From contig NZ_QLLO01000002.1 of NCBI RefSeq assembly GCF_003259525.1, positions 372,001-436,000 of the forward strand: a stretch of DNA of 64,000 nt. The letters run 5' to 3'. A model generated the notes under the pieces. It saw nothing but the letters and a program-made list of their open reading frames with translations, searched no databases and had not been told where the DNA came from. How positions within the stretch are numbered: the stretch's first letter is position 1; every line of letters starts with the position of its first letter. The stretch is from Olleya aquimaris (GTDB lineage: Bacteria > Bacteroidota > Bacteroidia > Flavobacteriales > Flavobacteriaceae). Made by a program: the position numbers and the translations under genes. This document shows positions 25,769 to 35,172 of this stretch, one piece after another.

Positions 25769-28700
25769 TTATTTTTTAATTATTTTAATAACCTTATCTG
25801 ACTGATTACTTTTAACTTTCACTAGATACATTCCATCAGATAATGTGCTTAAATCTATAGTGGCGTTTAAAGAATCAAAATCTTTTATTAAAATTTGTTT
25901 ACCTATTATTGAAACTACTTCAATTTGAGATATAGCGATATCGCTTTTTATGGTTAACAAATCATTTACTGGATTAGGCGATAAAAGTATATTATTAGAA
26001 TTAACACTAGTTAAATCTACAAATGCGGTTGACCATAGGTTAGTTATTATTGGCGGATTAAAATCAAAATAGATTTTGGCTGAAATTGGTATAACATCAC
26101 CTACTGCATAGTTAGAATAAGGTTTAATTTTAAAGGTTAAATACCCTTTACCAGTTTCAGAATCGTCATCTAATGATGGTGGTAAGTTTATTCCATAGAA
26201 ATTCCATTCTAGATTTTTACCAACTCTTTTAAGCATATAATCATGACTAGAACTAATCATTTTAATGGTATTTTCATCTAATAATTCATCTAACACATTT
26301 TTAACTTTAACGTTGATGGCATTTCCTGTCCCAATATTTTCAAAACGAATTGTATAGATTAAGTAATCCTCTTCAGAAAAAGATGAATACAAGATTTCCT
26401 CTCCATGACGTTCAGTAATATCATTTGGATCGTAAGCACCTTGAATTGATTTTATTAATATATCGGAGTTATTATTTAAAACAACATCAGTATTTGAAGT
26501 GTTAATATTAACTGAACTTTCAGTCAAATCACCAAGTTGCACAGTTGGTAAAGTAGGAACTTGCATTTGAACAAGAATCGATCGGGATTCTAAAGGTTGT
26601 AAATCTAAAAAATCAAAAGTAAATCCTGTATCGTTTAACACTACATCAGATTCAGAAACGTTTATAATATCTAGTGCTTCATCTTTTAAAAAGCTTATTG
26701 TACCTGGGTTAGAAGATAAAGTTGAATTATTTGTGTAAACAATTGTGTTTTCGTAAATAAATCCAGGTGCAGGAACATTTGATGTATTAAACTGCACAGA
26801 TAAATCTGTGTATTCAATTAAAGGTACAATAGGAAAATGGTATGTTATGATTCCATTACTAGGTATAACAGATACGTCATTAAAACTTATAGCATTAGAA
26901 TGGTATGGTACATAAGATTCATCAATAACGTAATTAAAATCATAAGAGTTGTTTGGATCTGATTCGTATATATAAAACGGATTATTATATAAATAATTGA
27001 TTTCGTCGCTATTATTGATAGTTAATTCAAAATGTCCAAACGGAAAATTAATTTCTCCATTGTCAAATAATCCATTTTCATTAGCATCAATAAATGCATT
27101 TAACTTAAAGCCATCCGATATATTTAAATCTACCTCATTTAATTTTTTTGGTTTAACTAAAACTAAGTTATCTGCATAATTACCAGAGAATTTTAAGTTG
27201 TTTAAGTTTTTTATCCCTGATGGATAATAGCCTAAATTAATGTCATTTTGAGTTAGAATATATTCGGCATATAATGTTGTGTTATTCTCTCCACCAGTAT
27301 TTAAACTGTCTATTTGTCCTCCTTGTATAGTTACTGGACAACTTACATCATATGCACCAATATTAGTTATTTGGTTGCTACCTATATTGTAGACATTAAA
27401 AGTAAAATATATAATGTCTCCAACATTTGTAAAACCATCGTTATTATAATCTACATATTCTTGAGTATAAGTAACTTTTAATGGGTTAATAACTTTTATT
27501 CTAATTGAAGCAGTATCACATTGGTTAGGGTCATTAATACTACAAATTTCATAATTTAAACTATAGTTCCCTGTAGTAGAAAAGTTGTCTGTTATATTTA
27601 ATGTGCCATCAGCATTTAGGTTTAAGTTATAATAGTCATCTATCAAATTAATGGATACATCTGAAGGGTTTATTGGTAAGCCATACATTAAATCATTCTC
27701 CAAAATATTAATAGAAGATGTAGTATTTAAAGGAATTTCTATGAAGTCAGCATTTGCTGTAATGTTATAAACATCTCTAATAGTAAACTCTAAAGTGTCC
27801 GAAACATTATCTGTATTACCAGAGGTAACATTTAAAGTAAAGTACATCGTTTCTGGACCTTCTAATAGTTGGTCTAGAACTAAAGGAGTTTCATAAAAAT
27901 AAGCATATCTTTCTCCTGCTGGAATTGTAAATGTTGTAGGAGTCGCTATATAATCTGAGCTGTCTGCAGTACCATTTGATTGATAAATGTCAAAAGTTAC
28001 ATCTTCTGAATATTCATAGTCAAGCCAAATAGACATCAATGCTAAGTCACCTTCACTACCACTTGTACCATGTCCTCTATCAAATGTAATATTAGGTTTA
28101 CCGTCGTTATCTTTTATAAAATGTGTTGTAGTCTCTACAATGTTATTAGTGTTATTTGACGTAACAGTAGTTGTAATTGTATATGTCTCTGTAATCTCGT
28201 CTATATCATCATTTTCAATTGGGATATTAAATGGGTTAGAAATTTTATCACCTGGATTGATGGTTACATTAGCAGAAATAGGAGTGAAGTCTGCATTTGT
28301 TGCAGTACCAGGTGCTGTATCAATTTGTATGTTTATAGGAGCATTAAATGGTCTGTCTATTATTAATTTTTTTGTTCCGCTACTTCCTTCAGTATTATAA
28401 AAATGTTCAAAACTTAAAGTTGGTGCAGTATCATTATCTCCGATTAATATTTCAACATCTATACTGGTATTTACAGTATTATTTGATGTTACTAAACCGT
28501 TTAGGTAAAAAAATTCGTCATTTTCAATTAGTGAATCATCAATAAAGTTCAATGGAAATTCTTTATAAGTATGACCAGCTGGAATGGTAACAGTGGTTGA
28601 AACTGGTAAAAAGTCTGATAGATCTGCGGTTCCTGGAGTTGAAGTTATATCTATGTTAATATCACTACCGTATTTTCTGTCTAAACTAATTCTTTGAGAC

Positions 28701-29164
28701 GCTGAATCACCTTCATATTTTGTAGAATATGATCCGTAGTTACTAAAAGATACAACAGGTGGAATATCATTATCTTTAATTGATAACTCTCCAATTAAAC
28801 TTGTATTAAATGTATTATCTGAGATTACAGTTACTTGATATTTAAAATACTCTAAATTACTTTCTATATCATTATCGTCAACCATTTGAATAGTAAAGAA
28901 TCCATATTGTTCGCCAGCAGGGATTGTGATTGAATTACTTGAAATTGAATAATCATTGTTTGTTGCAGTATCTTCAATTGCAGAAATATTGACTATTACA
29001 TCAGTATTGATAACGAAATCTAAATAAAAAGCTATGTCAATCGATTCTCCTTCTAATATTTCATCTGTAAAGGTGGTATTATTTACAAACTCAATCAAAG
29101 GGTTTTGAGAATAAACTAGGTTAATAAAAAACAAAAAGCAGATGTAAAATAATTTTTTTTTCAT
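25769..29164 (-). CDS. Large Calx-beta repeat surface protein with T9SS tail
   Basis: A 1131-residue exported protein. After the signal peptide (about 1-20) come four Calx-beta-like domains (about 22-480), each with a GE(S/G)-type strand, a (T)ATNNDY or TA(D)xSDF loop, an ITIPAGE strand and an acidic end such as IKDND or IGDND. These acidic loops usually bind calcium. A DUF11/DUF7619-like repeat region follows (YDPNDITERHGEEI, YTIRFENIGTGNAINVKVKNVLDE). The C-terminus (LSPNPVNDLLTIKSD to KVIKIIKK) is a type IX secretion sorting domain. It is probably a cell-surface adhesin or structural protein. It is flanked on both sides by the same terminator sequence. Confidence 0.88.
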   Translation of the reverse strand: MKKKLFYICFLFFINLVYSQNPLIEFVNNTTFTDEILEGESIDIAFYLDFVINTDVIVNISAIEDTATNNDYSISSNSITIPAGEQYGFFTIQMVDDNDIESNLEYFKYQVTVISDNTFNTSLIGELSIKDNDIPPVVSFSNYGSYSTKYEGDSASQRISLDRKYGSDINIDITSTPGTADLSDFLPVSTTVTIPAGHTYKEFPLNFIDDSLIENDEFFYLNGLVTSNNTVNTSIDVEILIGDNDTAPTLSFEHFYNTEGSSGTKKLIIDRPFNAPINIQIDTAPGTATNADFTPISANVTINPGDKISNPFNIPIENDDIDEITETYTITTTVTSNNTNNIVETTTHFIKDNDGKPNITFDRGHGTSGSEGDLALMSIWLDYEYSEDVTFDIYQSNGTADSSDYIATPTTFTIPAGERYAYFYETPLVLDQLLEGPETMYFTLNVTSGNTDNVSDTLEFTIRDVYNITANADFIEIPLNTTSSINILENDLMYGLPINPSDVSINLIDDYYNLNLNADGTLNITDNFSTTGNYSLNYEICSINDPNQCDTASIRIKVINPLKVTYTQEYVDYNNDGFTNVGDIIYFTFNVYNIGSNQITNIGAYDVSCPVTIQGGQIDSLNTGGENNTTLYAEYILTQNDINLGYYPSGIKNLNNLKFSGNYADNLVLVKPKKLNEVDLNISDGFKLNAFIDANENGLFDNGEINFPFGHFELTINNSDEINYLYNNPFYIYESDPNNSYDFNYVIDESYVPYHSNAISFNDVSVIPSNGIITYHFPIVPLIEYTDLSVQFNTSNVPAPGFIYENTIVYTNNSTLSSNPGTISFLKDEALDIINVSESDVVLNDTGFTFDFLDLQPLESRSILVQMQVPTLPTVQLGDLTESSVNINTSNTDVVLNNNSDILIKSIQGAYDPNDITERHGEEILYSSFSEEDYLIYTIRFENIGTGNAINVKVKNVLDELLDENTIKMISSSHDYMLKRVGKNLEWNFYGINLPPSLDDDSETGKGYLTFKIKPYSNYAVGDVIPISAKIYFDFNPPIITNLWSTAFVDLTSVNSNNILLSPNPVNDLLTIKSDIAISQIEVVSIIGKQILIKDFDSLNATIDLSTLSDGMYLVKVKSNQSDKVIKIIKK

Positions 29165-29256
29165 GGCTAGCTAGTATTGGTTGGTTATCTATTTATAATT
29201 AATAGATGTTAAAAACAGTAAAAGGTTGCGTGTAAAAAAAATTAATTGTTTAAAAA

Positions 29257-29278
29257 ACGCCCAAATCATTTTGGGCGT
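29257..29278 (-). terminator. Terminator, second copy of ACGCCCAAA / TTTGGGCGT
   Basis: The stem 29257-29265 / 29270-29278 has a TCAT loop, with a T-run on the minus strand after it. It lies 13 bases past the stop of the lipoprotein gene at 29291 and is nearly identical to the hairpin at 25741-25762. Confidence 0.9.
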
Positions 29279-29290
29279 TTTTAGTATTTT

Positions 29291-30472
29291 TTAATTTCTA
29301 AAATTATATCTAGTTATAATGTCTTTTAGTTTATATTTTAGGTCTTCACCTGTGTCATAAACCATTTGCTCGTTACTAGGAAAAGGGATTTGTCTGTTAT
29401 TAAGTAATAGTAAATCCTCTTCTGTTAAAGCTCTTTCGTCACCTTTAAACGTTCCGAAAATGTTTTCAAAAACAAACTCACTATCTATTGGGAAACTATC
29501 TAAGATTTGATTTTGTTTCAAGTCAGAATACACAACTCTGGCAACAACTTGTGTCGATTTTATTTGATTAACTTCAAAAAATCTAGCTTTAACCGTAACT
29601 ATTTTATCTTGTTTAACATCATTACCTAAGCTATCTTTAACAACGTTTCCGTTATCATCTAAAACATATTCCCAGCCATCTACAATCTCTTTTTGACGTA
29701 GTAATTGTCTTTCGGTAACGTGCTCTGGAGAGACATTAATACGTTTAAGTTGCAGTTGCATAGCATAGTCGTAGTCTATGTTGTTATCTGCATTTGCATG
29801 ATAAGCAGTCCAAAAGTCGTCTAAACCATAAGTGTCAAAATTTAATAAGTCTGCTTCTAAACGTTGAGGAATAATTTGATGGGTTTGATTCTCTATAGAC
29901 ACCAAAACAAAATCTGTGCCTTTAAAATGCGCCTCATCCATTAATTGTCTTACATCTTTGTAATTTGCATTTATGTTTTCTATCTGATTTAGTAATCTAT
30001 AGGCTTCACGATTTTTAAACGTATCCTCAGATTGCATTAATTGTAAAGCTTCTGTGTATTTATAGTCGGACACTTTTGCTCTGTAAGCTATAATTTCGTT
30101 GGTATAATCATTAAACACAAATTTTAAGGTTTTACCTTCAATTTGTAAAGGCAATACTCTTTTAATGGCATTTTGACGCGAATCTAAGTCTATATAAGTG
30201 TTATATATGGTTTCGTAATTAGCTGGATTACCATCTTTTTTTAAATGATTTAATGCATTAACATCCTCTTCAACTACTTTATTATAAGCTTTTTGAAGCA
30301 TTATTGCATAATCGTATTTACGCTTTTTATCTTTGTTAGTTTCTAATTTTTTAAGCGCATTGGTAATGGCTAAATCGTAATTACCAGAATGTAATTGTTT
30401 TTCGATTGTTTTTCTTCCAACACAAGATGTAAGTACCAGAAGAAGTACTGTAATACGTGTAAAATTTTTCAT
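29291..30472 (-). CDS. Putative lipoprotein of unknown function
   Basis: A 393-residue predicted lipoprotein with signal peptide MKNFTRITVLLLVLTSC and lipidated Cys17. The first half is helical and repeat-like (GNYDLAITNALKKLETNKD, YDYAIMLQKAYNKVVEED), as in TPR-type proteins. The second half is beta-rich (KIVTVKARFFEVNQIKSTQVVARVVYSDLK) and resembles DUF-type lipoproteins common in Flavobacteriia. ATG 30472 is chosen because it begins the signal peptide; an upstream ATG at 30652 would run through the terminator of the preceding gene and into its coding sequence. I do not recognise a specific family. Confidence 0.8.
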   Translation of the reverse strand: MKNFTRITVLLLVLTSCVGRKTIEKQLHSGNYDLAITNALKKLETNKDKKRKYDYAIMLQKAYNKVVEEDVNALNHLKKDGNPANYETIYNTYIDLDSRQNAIKRVLPLQIEGKTLKFVFNDYTNEIIAYRAKVSDYKYTEALQLMQSEDTFKNREAYRLLNQIENINANYKDVRQLMDEAHFKGTDFVLVSIENQTHQIIPQRLEADLLNFDTYGLDDFWTAYHANADNNIDYDYAMQLQLKRINVSPEHVTERQLLRQKEIVDGWEYVLDDNGNVVKDSLGNDVKQDKIVTVKARFFEVNQIKSTQVVARVVYSDLKQNQILDSFPIDSEFVFENIFGTFKGDERALTEEDLLLLNNRQIPFPSNEQMVYDTGEDLKYKLKDIITRYNFRN

Positions 30473-30538
30473 CTTTTTTGGATTTAATTGGTTTCTATGG
30501 TAGTAGATTTTCAATATACGTGCCAAAGGGAAATAAAA

Positions 30539-30566
30539 AACCCATAAATAGTAAAACTTATGGGTT
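30539..30566 (-). terminator. Terminator of fumarylacetoacetase gene
   Basis: On the minus strand AACCCATAA (30566-30558) pairs with TTATGGGTT (30547-30539) around a ten-base loop, followed by TTTTTATTT. It lies about 25 bases past the fahA stop. Confidence 0.85.
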
Positions 30567-30590
30567 AAATATGTGTTTATCAGCGTGTTA

Positions 30591-31883
30591 TTATTTATTC
30601 TTTTTTGGTTCAAAAATAGGTAGAAGTTTGGTTTTAACTTCTCCAAACCCAATTCGGGTTCCTTCTTTCTCGCAATAACCTCTCATAATAACAGTGTCGT
30701 TATCATTTATAAATTTACGTTCAGAACCATCTTTCATTTTAATAGGTTTTTCGCCTCTCCATGTTAATTCTAACATCGATCCATAACTGTCTGGTGTTGG
30801 TCCAGAAATAGTACCACTTCCCATCATGTCTCCAGAGTTTACTGGACAACCATTAACCGTATGATGGGCTAATTGTTGAGACATGCTCCAATACATGTAT
30901 TTAAAATTAGATTTGGTGACGATAGTTTCTTTTGCTTTTTCTGGTTGAATAGCCACTTCTAAATTAATATCGTAACTTTTCTTACCAGTTTGTTGTAAGT
31001 AAGGTAATAGTTTTTTTAATGGTTTTGGACTTTCTGTTTTATAGGGTTGTAAAGCATCTAAAGTCACAATCCATGGAGAAATTGAAGAGGCAAAGTTTTT
31101 TGCTAAAAATGGTCCTAATGGTACATATTCCCATTTTTGAATATCTCGTGCAGACCAATCGTTAAATAGTACTAATCCAAAGATATATTCTTCCGCTTCG
31201 TTTACTGGAATAGGTTCTCCTAAATCGTTAGCATCTGTAGTAATAAATGCCATTTCTAATTCAAAGTCAACTAATTTACTAGGTCCAAATACAGGCTCTG
31301 TTGCACCAGCAGGTAAGGTTTGACCTTGTGGTCTGTGCACTGGTATTCCTGACGGAATTATAGAGCTGCTTCTACCATGATAACCCACTGGAATATGTAA
31401 CCAGTTTGGTAAAAGGGCATTGTCTGGATCTCTAAACATGGTTCCAACATTGGTAGCATGCTCTATACTAGAGTAAAAATCGGTATAATCCCCAATTTGA
31501 ACTGGTAATTGCATTTCAATTTCGTCTAATCTAAACAACACAATCTCTTTATGTTTTACGTTGTTTTTTAACGAATCGTTGTCTGCATCAAATATTTCAG
31601 CAATTCTATTTCTTACCAAACGCCAAGTTTTGCGTCCATCTGCAATAAAATCGTTTAAAGTATCTTGAAGAAAAATATCATCGGTTAATGGGATTCCTTC
31701 AAAATAACCCAACTGATGTAAAGCACCTAAGTCTATAGCTGTATCACCAATTCGTGTTCCGATGGTAATAATGTCATCTCTTGTTAAAAACACACCAAAC
31801 GGAATGTTTTGAATAGGGAAATCTGAATTTTTATCGACGTGAAGCCAAGACTTTCTATCTGGATTATTTGCGGATAATGGCAT
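30591..31883 (-). CDS. fahA: Fumarylacetoacetase
   Basis: This enzyme hydrolyses 4-fumarylacetoacetate to fumarate and acetoacetate, the last step of tyrosine breakdown. The protein has 430 residues, as usual. Marks are an N-terminal SH3-like domain (FPIQNIPFGVF, about 20-118), DYTDFYSSIEHATNVG with the catalytic His, PVGYHGRSSSIIPSG, DFELEMAFI and NDWSARDIQKWEYVPLGPF with metal-binding acids, then GSGTISGP. The other tyrosine-degradation genes are not in the window. It diverges from glyA across a 110-base gap. Confidence 0.96.
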   Translation of the reverse strand: MPLSANNPDRKSWLHVDKNSDFPIQNIPFGVFLTRDDIITIGTRIGDTAIDLGALHQLGYFEGIPLTDDIFLQDTLNDFIADGRKTWRLVRNRIAEIFDADNDSLKNNVKHKEIVLFRLDEIEMQLPVQIGDYTDFYSSIEHATNVGTMFRDPDNALLPNWLHIPVGYHGRSSSIIPSGIPVHRPQGQTLPAGATEPVFGPSKLVDFELEMAFITTDANDLGEPIPVNEAEEYIFGLVLFNDWSARDIQKWEYVPLGPFLAKNFASSISPWIVTLDALQPYKTESPKPLKKLLPYLQQTGKKSYDINLEVAIQPEKAKETIVTKSNFKYMYWSMSQQLAHHTVNGCPVNSGDMMGSGTISGPTPDSYGSMLELTWRGEKPIKMKDGSERKFINDNDTVIMRGYCEKEGTRIGFGEVKTKLLPIFEPKKNK

Positions 31884-31933
31884 ATTGAGAATTGTTAATT
31901 TGTTGTTTATAAATTATAAGTAAATATATGTTT

Positions 31934-31968
31934 TTTGAATTATTTACAAGCAGTATTTCTTATTTTTG
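31934..31968 (+). promoter_or_regulatory. Promoter of glyA
   Basis: TTTG (31934-31937) and TATTTTTG (31961-31968) match the -33 and -7 elements with 23 bases between. The start site would be near 31972, giving a leader of about 22 bases before ATG 31994. Confidence 0.65.
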
Positions 31969-31993
31969 GTAAAAATTTAACTCGATTTAATAT

Positions 31994-33268
31994 ATGCAAC
32001 GCGACGAACAGATTTTTGAACTTATTCAAGCCGAAAAAGAGCGACAATTACACGGAATAGAACTCATAGCATCAGAAAATTTTGTAAGCGACCAAGTGAT
32101 GGAAGCTGCAGGATCTGTACTAACAAATAAATATGCTGAAGGCTACCCAGGAAAACGCTACTATGGTGGTTGTGAGGTAGTTGATGAAGTAGAACAAATA
32201 GCAATTGATAGAGCAAAAACGTTATTTGGAGCCGAGTATGCTAATGTGCAACCACATTCTGGAAGTCAGGCAAACACTGCAGTATATCATGCTTGTTTAA
32301 AACCAGGAGATAAAATTTTAGGTTTTGACTTATCACATGGTGGACATTTAACCCATGGGTCTCCTGTAAATTTTTCAGGAAAATTATACAACCCAGTATT
32401 TTATGGCGTAGAAGAGGAGACAGGAGTTTTAAACTATGACAAAATCCAAGAGATTGCAACGCGTGAAAAACCACAATTAATCATTGCAGGAGCTTCTGCT
32501 TATTCTAGAGATATAGACTTTAAACGATTTAGAGCAATTGCAGATAGTGTTGGTGCTTTATTATTAGCGGATATATCGCATCCTTCAGGATTAATTGCAA
32601 AAGGTATTTTAAACGATCCGATTCCGCATTGTCATATAGTAACAACAACTACACATAAAACATTACGTGGTCCAAGAGGAGGTTTGATTTTAATGGGTAA
32701 AGATTTTGAAAACCCTTTTGGTCAAAAACTTAAAAACGGAAACTTAAAAATGATGTCATCACTTTTAGATTCTGGAGTATTCCCAGGAAACCAAGGTGGA
32801 CCATTAGAGCATATTATTGCTGCTAAAGCTATAGCTTTTGGTGAAGCATTGACAGAACCATTTATGCATTACATGCTACAGGTTAAGAAAAATGCAGCAG
32901 CTATGGCAGATGCTTTTGTAAAGCGTGATTATAAAATTATTTCTGGCGGTACAGACAACCATATGATGTTAATTGACTTACGCAATAAAAATATTACAGG
33001 TAAAGATGCCGAAAAAGCTTTAGTAAAAGCAGATATAACCGTTAATAAAAACATGGTGCCTTTTGACGATAAGTCGCCTTTTGTAACTTCAGGAATTAGA
33101 GTAGGTACTGCAGCAATTACTACAAGAGGATTAAAAGAAAACGAAATGGAAACCATTGTTGACTTAATAGATCAAGTGATACAAAACCATGATAATGAAG
33201 ATGTGCTTGACCAAATAGCTGTTAAAGTAAATGCTATGATGAGTGAGTTACCTCTTTTTAGTGCATAA
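31994..33268 (+). CDS. glyA: Serine hydroxymethyltransferase
   Basis: This PLP enzyme interconverts serine and glycine while loading tetrahydrofolate with a one-carbon unit. The protein has 424 residues. Diagnostic features are [19 protein letters not shown] at the N-terminus, [23 protein letters not shown], the PLP-lysine motif [14 protein letters not shown] (Lys222), [17 protein letters not shown] and [14 protein letters not shown]. It has its own promoter and terminator and so is a single-gene transcript. Confidence 0.98.
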   Translation: MQRDEQIFELIQAEKERQLHGIELIASENFVSDQVMEAAGSVLTNKYAEGYPGKRYYGGCEVVDEVEQIAIDRAKTLFGAEYANVQPHSGSQANTAVYHACLKPGDKILGFDLSHGGHLTHGSPVNFSGKLYNPVFYGVEEETGVLNYDKIQEIATREKPQLIIAGASAYSRDIDFKRFRAIADSVGALLLADISHPSGLIAKGILNDPIPHCHIVTTTTHKTLRGPRGGLILMGKDFENPFGQKLKNGNLKMMSSLLDSGVFPGNQGGPLEHIIAAKAIAFGEALTEPFMHYMLQVKKNAAAMADAFVKRDYKIISGGTDNHMMLIDLRNKNITGKDAEKALVKADITVNKNMVPFDDKSPFVTSGIRVGTAAITTRGLKENEMETIVDLIDQVIQNHDNEDVLDQIAVKVNAMMSELPLFSA

Positions 33269-33282
33269 AATAAAATTTAATA

Positions 33283-33299
33283 TTTCGCTTTCGCGGAAA
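33283..33299. repeat. 17-base element TTTCGCTTTCGCGGAAA
   Basis: The element is 14 bases past the glyA stop and just before its terminator. The same 17 bases with one change occur inside selO at 39021-39037, and a related palindrome is at 22935-22950. Confidence 0.6.
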
Positions 33300-33301
33300 A
33301 A

Positions 33302-33323
33302 AAGCCAGCTTTTTAGCTGGCTT
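33302..33323 (+). terminator. Terminator of glyA
   Basis: AAGCCAGCT (33302-33310) and AGCTGGCTT (33315-33323) form a nine-base stem with a TTTT loop, followed by a T-tract. Confidence 0.92.
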
Positions 33324-33390
33324 TTTTGTTTTATTATAAAATAGCTTCGCATTTTAGGTTTAACTCTCCGAGTTTTCTAAAGAAAACCCA

Positions 33391-33506
33391 CCTCTCTTAA
33401 AAATAAGAGAGGAGCTTTTATGATTATGTTTTTGTTAAAAGTTTATAGTTTTGTACTCTCCTCTTTAATTAAAGAGGAGAATGAATTTCAGTTTTTTAAA
33501 CTGAAA
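33391..33506. repeat. Cluster of three consecutive hairpins
   Basis: Three inverted repeats follow each other in 116 bases: CCTCTCTTA/TAAGAGAGG (33391-33412, AAAA loop), the perfect 24-base palindrome 33457-33480 centred on TTTAATTAAA, and TTTCAGTTT/AAACTGAAA (33486-33506, three-base loop). All three share CTCTC/GAGAG or CAGTTT words. They fill the gap between the glyA terminator and the stop of the convergent beta-helix gene (33520). The third could end that gene's transcript. The rest of the gap (33324-33390) shows nothing further. Confidence 0.8.
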
Positions 33507-33519
33507 GAAAGAGGAGTTT

Positions 33520-35082
33520 TTACTCAAAAGTAATATGCTGATAAGCACCTAAATCTGGACTTGCAGTTCTGTTAATACCTAAAATATCTGTTGGTACTTG
33601 GTTAGCAAATGTGGAGTTACCTTGTCCGTTTGCAGCAGAATCGTCACCAATAATTAAATCATTTTCAAATGCATTTCTAAAGTTTGGATCTTGATTAAAA
33701 ATCATATTTTCATAATGCGTGGTATCTTCAAAATTGTAGTTATCACTATTAAAAAAGTTGCTACCATCCTCAAAACGCAATAGACAATTAGTGAATTTAA
33801 AATTAAATGGGATTGGAGAAGTTTCATCCTGAAGCTCGTCAATTAGTAACTCTGGGTTATCATTTCCATAAATTATACAGTTACTAAAATTAGCTTCTGT
33901 TAATTCGGTTATAAACGCATTGTTATCTGCATCTGTCACAAAATTATTAATTAACAAAGCTGGAAACTGCCTAAAACTACTATTCCAATAATTAGCAATA
34001 GTAGAGTGTGTGACGTTGTATTTTCCGCCAAAAGTCGCGCCAAAACTAGATTGTCCAGCGTTGTTTAGTACAATGTTTTCTGCGGTTATTGAGGTGTTTC
34101 TACCTAAAATACCAAACGTACTTACGTTATAAATTTGAGAGTTGGTAATGGTTAATTTGTCTTGTGCAGCATCTGCATTACCATCGGATAAAATACCAAC
34201 CGTTGCATTTTTTATAGTTGCATAATTAATGGTGTTATTTAAGCTGTTTTCAAATAGCCAAATGGTTCCCCATTGTCCAGGGACGTCACTAAATAAAGGT
34301 TCTAGACGGTCGCCTTCAAAAATAACTTCATTTTCTAATACTTCTTGATCGTTACTTAATGCACCATTAATATTTAGGGTAGCACCTTCACTAACTAATA
34401 AACCAGAATTGGCATGAAAATGAACACGTGCTCCAGCATTTACTGTTAGGGTTTCACCTGAAGGTACAGCAGCATAGCCATAAATAACATAGGGTTTTTC
34501 ATTGGTAAAGGTTAACTCTTCAGGAAGTAACTCGCGACCCTGTATTTCGGTCTCTACTTGTTCACCATCAATGGTTAGTGTTAGTGTTTCAACAATTCCT
34601 GTGGTATTATCTCTGTCTGGATAGATAAACGTTGCATCTTTGACTAAGGTGACTAAATCAACATCCTGTTGGTTGTCGCCTGTATCAAATAATATTTTAT
34701 CAGTGTATAAAAATTCGTTGCCTTGTAAAGGCTCTGTATTGGTATTAAATGTGGTTTCTATAAAAATAAACAGACTGTCTTTTGCTAATAACTGTACATT
34801 GTCAAAGCTTTTACCAGCTTGTCCATCTAAATTTAGTCTGTAACCAGAATTGTCACCATTTTCTAATCTAACCGAAGGTATTGAGATATCTTCGTCACTT
34901 GAATTGTACACTTTTAAATTGTAGGTACTAGAGCCAATATTAGCAAAAATGGTATCTAAATAGACCGTGTCTTTAGAGAAACCTAAATTTCCGGTGCTTG
35001 CTTGAAATTCAAAATCTTTACGACAAGAACTCCATAACAAAATAAAACCAATACAGCAGATTAAATATAGCGTACGCTTCAT
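33520..35082 (-). CDS. Beta-helix lipoprotein
   Basis: A 520-residue predicted lipoprotein with signal peptide and lipobox LLWSSC (Cys20). An N-terminal Ig-like domain (about 30-180; TVYLDTIFANIGSSTYNLKVYN) is followed by a parallel beta-helix of the pectate-lyase type (about 190-500), where short turns repeat: TVNAGARVHFHANSGLLVSEGATLNI, NTINYATIKNATVGILS, LTITNSQIYNVSTFGI. The C-terminus reads GAYQHITFE. Such proteins are usually surface-exposed; enzymatic residues cannot be assigned. It is not clustered with CAZymes, so a polysaccharide-related role is only a possibility. Confidence 0.78.
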   Translation of the reverse strand: MKRTLYLICCIGFILLWSSCRKDFEFQASTGNLGFSKDTVYLDTIFANIGSSTYNLKVYNSSDEDISIPSVRLENGDNSGYRLNLDGQAGKSFDNVQLLAKDSLFIFIETTFNTNTEPLQGNEFLYTDKILFDTGDNQQDVDLVTLVKDATFIYPDRDNTTGIVETLTLTIDGEQVETEIQGRELLPEELTFTNEKPYVIYGYAAVPSGETLTVNAGARVHFHANSGLLVSEGATLNINGALSNDQEVLENEVIFEGDRLEPLFSDVPGQWGTIWLFENSLNNTINYATIKNATVGILSDGNADAAQDKLTITNSQIYNVSTFGILGRNTSITAENIVLNNAGQSSFGATFGGKYNVTHSTIANYWNSSFRQFPALLINNFVTDADNNAFITELTEANFSNCIIYGNDNPELLIDELQDETSPIPFNFKFTNCLLRFEDGSNFFNSDNYNFEDTTHYENMIFNQDPNFRNAFENDLIIGDDSAANGQGNSTFANQVPTDILGINRTASPDLGAYQHITFE

Positions 35083-35172
35083 AAATTGTAATTGTAACTT
35101 TGGTTGACTAAAATATAACTTTTGAATTTATGATTTAGTATGATAAGCGTTTAATTCTTTAATAACAGAACG

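Noticed and set aside
30473-30652. A 60-residue N-terminal extension of the lipoprotein at 29291-30472
   Set aside because: It runs through a terminator and into the fahA coding region, and a clean signal peptide starts at ATG 30472.
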